In this document: one piece after another, positions 7,013 to 10,273 of the stretch
Layout: every line of letters starts with the position of its first letter
Position numbering within the stretch: position 1 is the stretch's first letter
From: Pseudomonadota bacterium
GTDB lineage: Bacteria > Myxococcota > Myxococcia > Myxococcales > Myxococcaceae
Assembly: GCA_023424585.1 (NCBI GenBank)
Contig: JAFADT010000011.1
Coordinates: 1-10,273 of the forward strand
Direction of reading: 5' to 3'
Length of the DNA stretch: 10,273 bases
Made by a program: the position numbers and the translations under genes
The notes under the pieces: model-generated
What the model saw: only the letters and a program-made list of their open reading frames with translations
Database searches by the model: none
What the model was told of the DNA's origin: nothing

Positions 7013-7273
7013 ATGAGCCCCGTTCGCGGTATCGCCCTTCTCTCGCTAGCGCTGTCACTGCTCTCCAGCTGCGCGACCCTCGACACGTCGAACATGACGC
7101 CGTACTGCCGCGACCAGTACGACGCCTGCCTCAACAGCTGCCAGCCGCGTGGCCGGCCCGCCTCCCGGCAGCCGCCGGACTCCGTGCAGGGCAACGCGGA
7201 GCGACTCACCCCCGACACCCAGACGCCGGCCTGTACCGACGCCTGCAAGCAGCAGGCGAAGACCTGCTCCTGA
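7013..7273 (+). CDS. Small Cys-rich lipoprotein
   Basis: An 86-residue predicted lipoprotein. Arg5 precedes a hydrophobic stretch (IALLSLALSLL) and the lipobox LSSC, with Cys20 as the lipidated residue. Ala-Thr follow the Cys and no Asp is at +2, so outer-membrane placement is likely by the E. coli rule, which is not firm in myxobacteria. The mature part has six further cysteines in mirror arrangement: C32-X6-C39-X3-C43 and C74-X3-C78-X6-C85, joined by a Pro/Arg/Gln-rich linker. This suggests two short helices held by disulfides. I do not recognise the family. It lies 28 bp after the DUF4091 gene and 4 bp before the metallopeptidase-like gene, which probably shares its transcript. Confidence 0.85.
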   Translation: MSPVRGIALLSLALSLLSSCATLDTSNMTPYCRDQYDACLNSCQPRGRPASRQPPDSVQGNAERLTPDTQTPACTDACKQQAKTCS

Positions 7274-7277
7274 GCCC

Positions 7278-8054
7278 ATGCCCCCGGAGCGCTACGAGAC
7301 ACTGGACGGCTCCACGCCGGAGGTCACCCCGCTGGCGGCGGAGGTCGGCCTCAAGCAACCGCTGAGCGCCTTCACCCTGCTGGAGGGAGGCGACGTCTTC
7401 GAGTCGCGCGGAGGTCGGCCTCCCGCGGAAGGCCCCACCCGCGCCCGCGCCTGGGTGAGCGCGAAGCTGGAGCTCAAGCCATACGGCGCCCCCGCGGCCC
7501 AGGTGAAGCGGGTGCAGGACGAGGTGGTGCGGCAGCTCGCCGGAAACCTCCAGCTCATCGCCCGGATGGAGGCCGCGCGGCCCCTGACGGTGGAGCTGAT
7601 TCCCCCCGGGCACACGCTGGTGAAGTACGGCTACCCCCGGGCCGTGTCCCCCCAGGCGGCGGGCCTGTTCTGGGATCACCCGGACTGGCCCCGGGCCCGC
7701 GTCGCGCTGAGACAGGACCGGCTGGAGTCGGAGCAGTACCTCGTCTTCCACGAGATGGCGCACGCCATCCAGGGGCTGGCCTTCACCCAGAAGGAGAGCG
7801 AGCTCATCTACCGCACGATGCTCCGCACGTACCGCAGCCGCGCGGCGGTGGACGAGGTGTTCGCCATCTACAGCGAGCGCGAGTTCGTCACCGGCGTCTC
7901 CGAGCGGGACCTGCGCGCCCCCGGCGTGTACGGCATGGCCCGCCAGCGGTGGAGCGAGGAGCACCTGTTCACCCGCTTCGTGCGCAACCTCTACTTCCCC
8001 TACAAACCCCTGGCCGGCGGCACGGCGGGAATGACTTCGTCCAGCTTCGGTTGA
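7278..8054 (+). CDS. Putative zinc metallopeptidase (HExxH, gluzincin-like), unassigned family
   Basis: A 258-residue protein with HEMAH at 158-162 in a helical context (YLVFHEMAHAIQGL). This is a zinc-binding HExxH with H158 and H162 as ligands and E159 as general base. E193 in AVDEVFAIYSE, 31 residues after H162, is a plausible third ligand in gluzincin fashion, reminiscent of the DE.FA segment of anthrax-lethal-factor-like peptidases; that link is inference. The N-terminal ~150 residues have no motif I know. No signal peptide or membrane segment is seen, which is surprising beside a lipoprotein. The ATG starts four bases after the lipoprotein stop with no Shine-Dalgarno, so translation probably depends on coupling to the upstream gene. 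A 15-base repeat (7338-7352 and 7408-7422) lies inside. An inactive or non-peptidase role is possible. Confidence 0.8.
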   Translation: MPPERYETLDGSTPEVTPLAAEVGLKQPLSAFTLLEGGDVFESRGGRPPAEGPTRARAWVSAKLELKPYGAPAAQVKRVQDEVVRQLAGNLQLIARMEAARPLTVELIPPGHTLVKYGYPRAVSPQAAGLFWDHPDWPRARVALRQDRLESEQYLVFHEMAHAIQGLAFTQKESELIYRTMLRTYRSRAAVDEVFAIYSEREFVTGVSERDLRAPGVYGMARQRWSEEHLFTRFVRNLYFPYKPLAGGTAGMTSSSFG

Positions 8055-8060
8055 GACGGT

Positions 8061-8086
8061 TTCCGGGCGCCCGGCCACGCCCGGGA
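8061..8086 (+). terminator. Hairpin terminator after the metallopeptidase-like gene
   Basis: CCGGGCG at 8063-8069 pairs with CGCCCGG at 8078-8084 around an 8-base loop, and flanking bases allow one or two more pairs. It starts seven bases after the TGA at 8052-8054. There is no T-run. Confidence 0.55.
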
Positions 8087-8103
8087 GGCGAGGCACCCTC
8101 GGA

Positions 8104-8133
8104 TTGAAGCCCGATTCCGCCACATGGTAGGAG
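8104..8133 (+). promoter_or_regulatory. Candidate housekeeping promoter of the AsmA-like gene
   Basis: TTGAAG at 8104-8109 and TAGGAG at 8128-8133, spaced 18 bp, resemble -35 and -10 boxes. Transcription would begin near 8140, about 25 bases before the ATG at 8165. The terminator-like hairpin upstream supports an independent transcript. The -10 match is only partial. Confidence 0.35.
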
Positions 8134-8164
8134 GGAGGCCGGCCGGTCGCCTCGACGGAACATC

Positions 8165-10273
8165 ATGGACTCCCCCGGTGCTGGACGGCCTCGTCGACGG
8201 TTGACGCGAATCATCGCGGGCGCGTTCCTGCTCCTCCTCGCGACGTTCGTCCTCCTGCTCATCGCGGTCGTGACCGCGCTGCACCACCTGGATCATCCCT
8301 GGCTGAAGTCGCACGTCGTCGCCCAGGTGGAGGCGGCCACGAACGTGCGGCTGGACTACCGGACGGCCCGCATCGACGTGCTCTCCGGGCTGCGCCTGGA
8401 GGGCCTGGTGGTGCGGACCCCTCCGCCGTTCCAGGACGTCTCGCCCGACTTCCTGCGCGTCGGCACGCTGGAGGCGGCGTGGTCGTTCGGAGCCCTGCTG
8501 AAGGGCCCGGTCCGGGTGGCGCGCGTGGCGGTGCGGGACGCGGACATCGTCCTGGTCGCGGATGAGCATGGGACCACGTCGCTCACGAACCTGACCGGCC
8601 CCCCGGAGCCCGAACCGGTGGATGAAGCCGCGCCTGGCACCTCCCGGCAGGTCGCGGACCTCTTCTCCGCCCCATTCCCCGTCCGCGGCATCGAGCTGTC
8701 GGGCGTGTCCCTGACATACCTCCGCGTGCAGGGAGGCGTGGTGGTGGACCGCTGGTCCCTGCGCGGGCTGGACGCCGGCGTCGAGGCGAAGCCCCAGGAC
8801 CAGGGCTGGAAGCTGCTCGTGGACCTGGGGCAGGCCGGGAAGCCGCTGGCGCTGACGGTGCACCGTGAGGCCCCCGCCGTCCCCACCGCCGAGGCCCTGC
8901 TGGAGCTGGCGCTGTCGGTGGAAGCGAGCGCGGACGCGGCCCGAGTGAGGGTGGACCTGGACGTCGCGCGGCAGGACTTCGCTTCGCGCTTCGCGCTCCG
9001 CTCGCTGCTGCACGGCGCGGTGACAGCGAAGTTCGATGCCGAGCAACAACACACCACCGTGGAGCTGGAGCGCACGCGGCTGACCGACAGCGCGGAGGTG
9101 CAGGCCCAGGTGGTGCTGCCAGACGCGGCGGAGGTCGCGCCGGTCCTGACGCGAGCCCTCGCGGACGTGGACGTGGGGCGGCTGTTCCAAGTCATCCCCG
9201 CGGACCTGCGCCCCTTCACGCTGGAGCGCGGCAAGCTGCACCTGGAGGCCCAGGAGGTCACGCTCAGCGACATGCCCCAGCTGGGAGCCCAGGGCCGGCT
9301 CGGGGTGGACCTCGACGTGGCGAAGCTCCTCTTCGTGCAGGAGGCGCTCCGGGTGGAGCTTGGCGATGGACGCCTCTCGCTGAACGCGACCCCGGATGCG
9401 CCCCAGGGCCTGGCCGCGAAGCTCGCGTTCACGCTCCAGGGGCTCGACGTCGGGGGCGCCACCCCGCTCCGCGTCCCGAAGGCCTCCGGCGAGCTGACGG
9501 GGCGTCAGCTGCGGCCCGACCTCTCCTCGCCCCTGCGCGTCGCGGGAGACGCGGCCCTGTCCGCCAAGGTGGACGCCCTGGACGTCCGCGCGGCCGGGTA
9601 CCGCGCGATCGCGGAGCGCATGGGCTTCCAGCTCCAGGTGCCCCTGACAGCGAAGCCCCCGTTCGCGCTGAAGGCGGACCTGCCCGTGGAGTCGCTCCGG
9701 GTGCTCGCCCCGGAAGGCCGCGAGGTGCTGAAGGGGCCCGCGCGCGTGCAGCTGCGCGTGACGGACGCCTTCCCCGAACTGGAGGAGCCCCGCCTCGGCA
9801 AGGCCCGCGCGCGGCTGGAGCTGGACGTGGGCACGCTGCACGCATCGCTGGATGCCACGAAGGGCTCCGACGACGTGGCGTACACGCTGGACGCCCAGAC
9901 GCCGGACCTCGTCGCCGCGCGGCCCTTCATCCCGGATGACGTCGCCGCCCGGCTCCCCTGGAAGCGGCTCGCCGTGGCCCTGACCTCCCAAGGCAGACTG
10001 AGCGCCCTCTTCGCGCCCTCGCCGCGCGTGGAGCACCAGACGGAGCTGCGCCTGGGGAAGCCGGGATGGGACGACGTGTCGGCCGCCAGCGCCGCGCTGG
10101 TGCTGAAGTCCCAGGGAGACGCGTGGAAGCACCAGGGCGCCCTGGACCTGAAGCTCGAAGGGCTGCGCATCGGAGAGGCCGACGCGGGCGCGCAACACCA
10201 GACGCTGACGTTCGACCTCGACCGCCGCAAGCCTTCGCTGAAGCTGGGGCTCAATGGCCAGACAGGGCTGAAG
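8165..10273 (+). CDS. Partial AsmA/TamB-like protein, inner-membrane anchored
   Basis: The frame is open from the ATG at 8165 to the window edge (703 codons, no stop). A basic N-terminus (RPRRRLTR, residues 8-15) precedes one hydrophobic segment at about 16-39 (IIAGAFLLLLATFVLLLIAV), so it is predicted N-in with the rest in the periplasm. Next comes the typical AsmA-family opening: a short link with HPWLKSHVVAQVEAATNVRL, then DVLSGLRLEGLVVRTPPPF and a GTLEAAWSFGALLKGPVRVARVAVRDADI region (about residues 100-128). The remainder is long, repetitive and beta-strand-like with frequent alternating hydrophobics. AsmA/TamB/YhdP proteins form grooved beta structures that carry lipids or assist outer-membrane assembly; that role is inferred here. 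The Shine-Dalgarno is weak (ACGGAA). DUF748-type is an alternative label. Confidence 0.82.
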   Translation, partial: MDSPGAGRPRRRLTRIIAGAFLLLLATFVLLLIAVVTALHHLDHPWLKSHVVAQVEAATNVRLDYRTARIDVLSGLRLEGLVVRTPPPFQDVSPDFLRVGTLEAAWSFGALLKGPVRVARVAVRDADIVLVADEHGTTSLTNLTGPPEPEPVDEAAPGTSRQVADLFSAPFPVRGIELSGVSLTYLRVQGGVVVDRWSLRGLDAGVEAKPQDQGWKLLVDLGQAGKPLALTVHREAPAVPTAEALLELALSVEASADAARVRVDLDVARQDFASRFALRSLLHGAVTAKFDAEQQHTTVELERTRLTDSAEVQAQVVLPDAAEVAPVLTRALADVDVGRLFQVIPADLRPFTLERGKLHLEAQEVTLSDMPQLGAQGRLGVDLDVAKLLFVQEALRVELGDGRLSLNATPDAPQGLAAKLAFTLQGLDVGGATPLRVPKASGELTGRQLRPDLSSPLRVAGDAALSAKVDALDVRAAGYRAIAERMGFQLQVPLTAKPPFALKADLPVESLRVLAPEGREVLKGPARVQLRVTDAFPELEEPRLGKARARLELDVGTLHASLDATKGSDDVAYTLDAQTPDLVAARPFIPDDVAARLPWKRLAVALTSQGRLSALFAPSPRVEHQTELRLGKPGWDDVSAASAALVLKSQGDAWKHQGALDLKLEGLRIGEADAGAQHQTLTFDLDRRKPSLKLGLNGQTGLK

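Noticed and set aside
5115..7016. 633-codon plus-strand frame overlapping the DUF4091 gene
   Set aside because: It is a frame-shifted shadow. The overlapping frame has the signal peptide, DEP motif and sorting tail.
7149..7277. Upstream in-frame start for the metallopeptidase-like gene
   Set aside because: It would overlap the lipoprotein gene and adds a Pro/Arg-rich shadow sequence without features.
8000..10198. 732-codon minus-strand open frame opposite the AsmA-like gene
   Set aside because: The plus-strand frame has a coherent membrane anchor and AsmA-like start. The minus frame shows only His/Arg/Gln-rich shadow composition.

Overview
The window is about 70% GC, with G or C at nearly every third codon position. 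It carries a C-terminal Cys / hydrophobic helix / Arg-cluster tail of the MYXO-CTERM type on a secreted protein, which is essentially restricted to myxobacteria. The organism is therefore most likely a member of the Myxococcales (Myxococcus / Corallococcus / Pyxidicoccus type). Genus is inference; no marker gene is present.

Layout. (1) 1-390, minus strand: the first 130 codons of a gene running off the left edge, with a Ser/Pro/Ala/Gln-rich low-complexity start. Its upstream region holds a near-consensus sigma-54 promoter (404-419) and two tandem dyad-symmetric sites 20 bp apart (518-555). (2) 741-926: a 61-codon C-terminal remnant of an acyl-CoA dehydrogenase. (3) 955-4381: a two-gene fatty-acid beta-oxidation operon, thiolase (fadA) then a fused enoyl-CoA hydratase / 3-hydroxyacyl-CoA dehydrogenase (fadB), resembling the actinobacterial trifunctional enzyme pair. 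(4) 4382-5097: about 700 bp without an intact gene, containing four hairpin-forming inverted repeats, a minus-strand coding remnant broken at an eight-base G run, and a TGTCAGG/CCTGACA inverted repeat. (5) 5098-6984: a secreted, surface-anchored DUF4091 / GH123-like protein. (6) 7013-8054: a small Cys-rich lipoprotein and, four bases on, a HExxH metallopeptidase-like protein. (7) 8165-10273: the first 703 codons of an AsmA/TamB-like inner-membrane-anchored periplasmic protein, open at the right edge.

How the genes relate. FadA and FadB together carry out hydration, dehydrogenation and thiolysis. The acyl-CoA dehydrogenase that would supply their substrate survives only as a fragment here, so that first step must be encoded elsewhere. 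The three genes from 5098 to 8054 are co-directional and tightly spaced (28 and 4 bp gaps) and all appear linked to the cell envelope or extracellular polymers, but a shared pathway cannot be shown from sequence. No tRNA, rRNA, CRISPR array, insertion sequence or phage gene was seen. Nothing amounts to a clear new multigene system. The most novel-looking items are the lipoprotein/metallopeptidase pair, the sigma-54 promoter with tandem upstream sites, and the decayed, hairpin-rich region after fadB.
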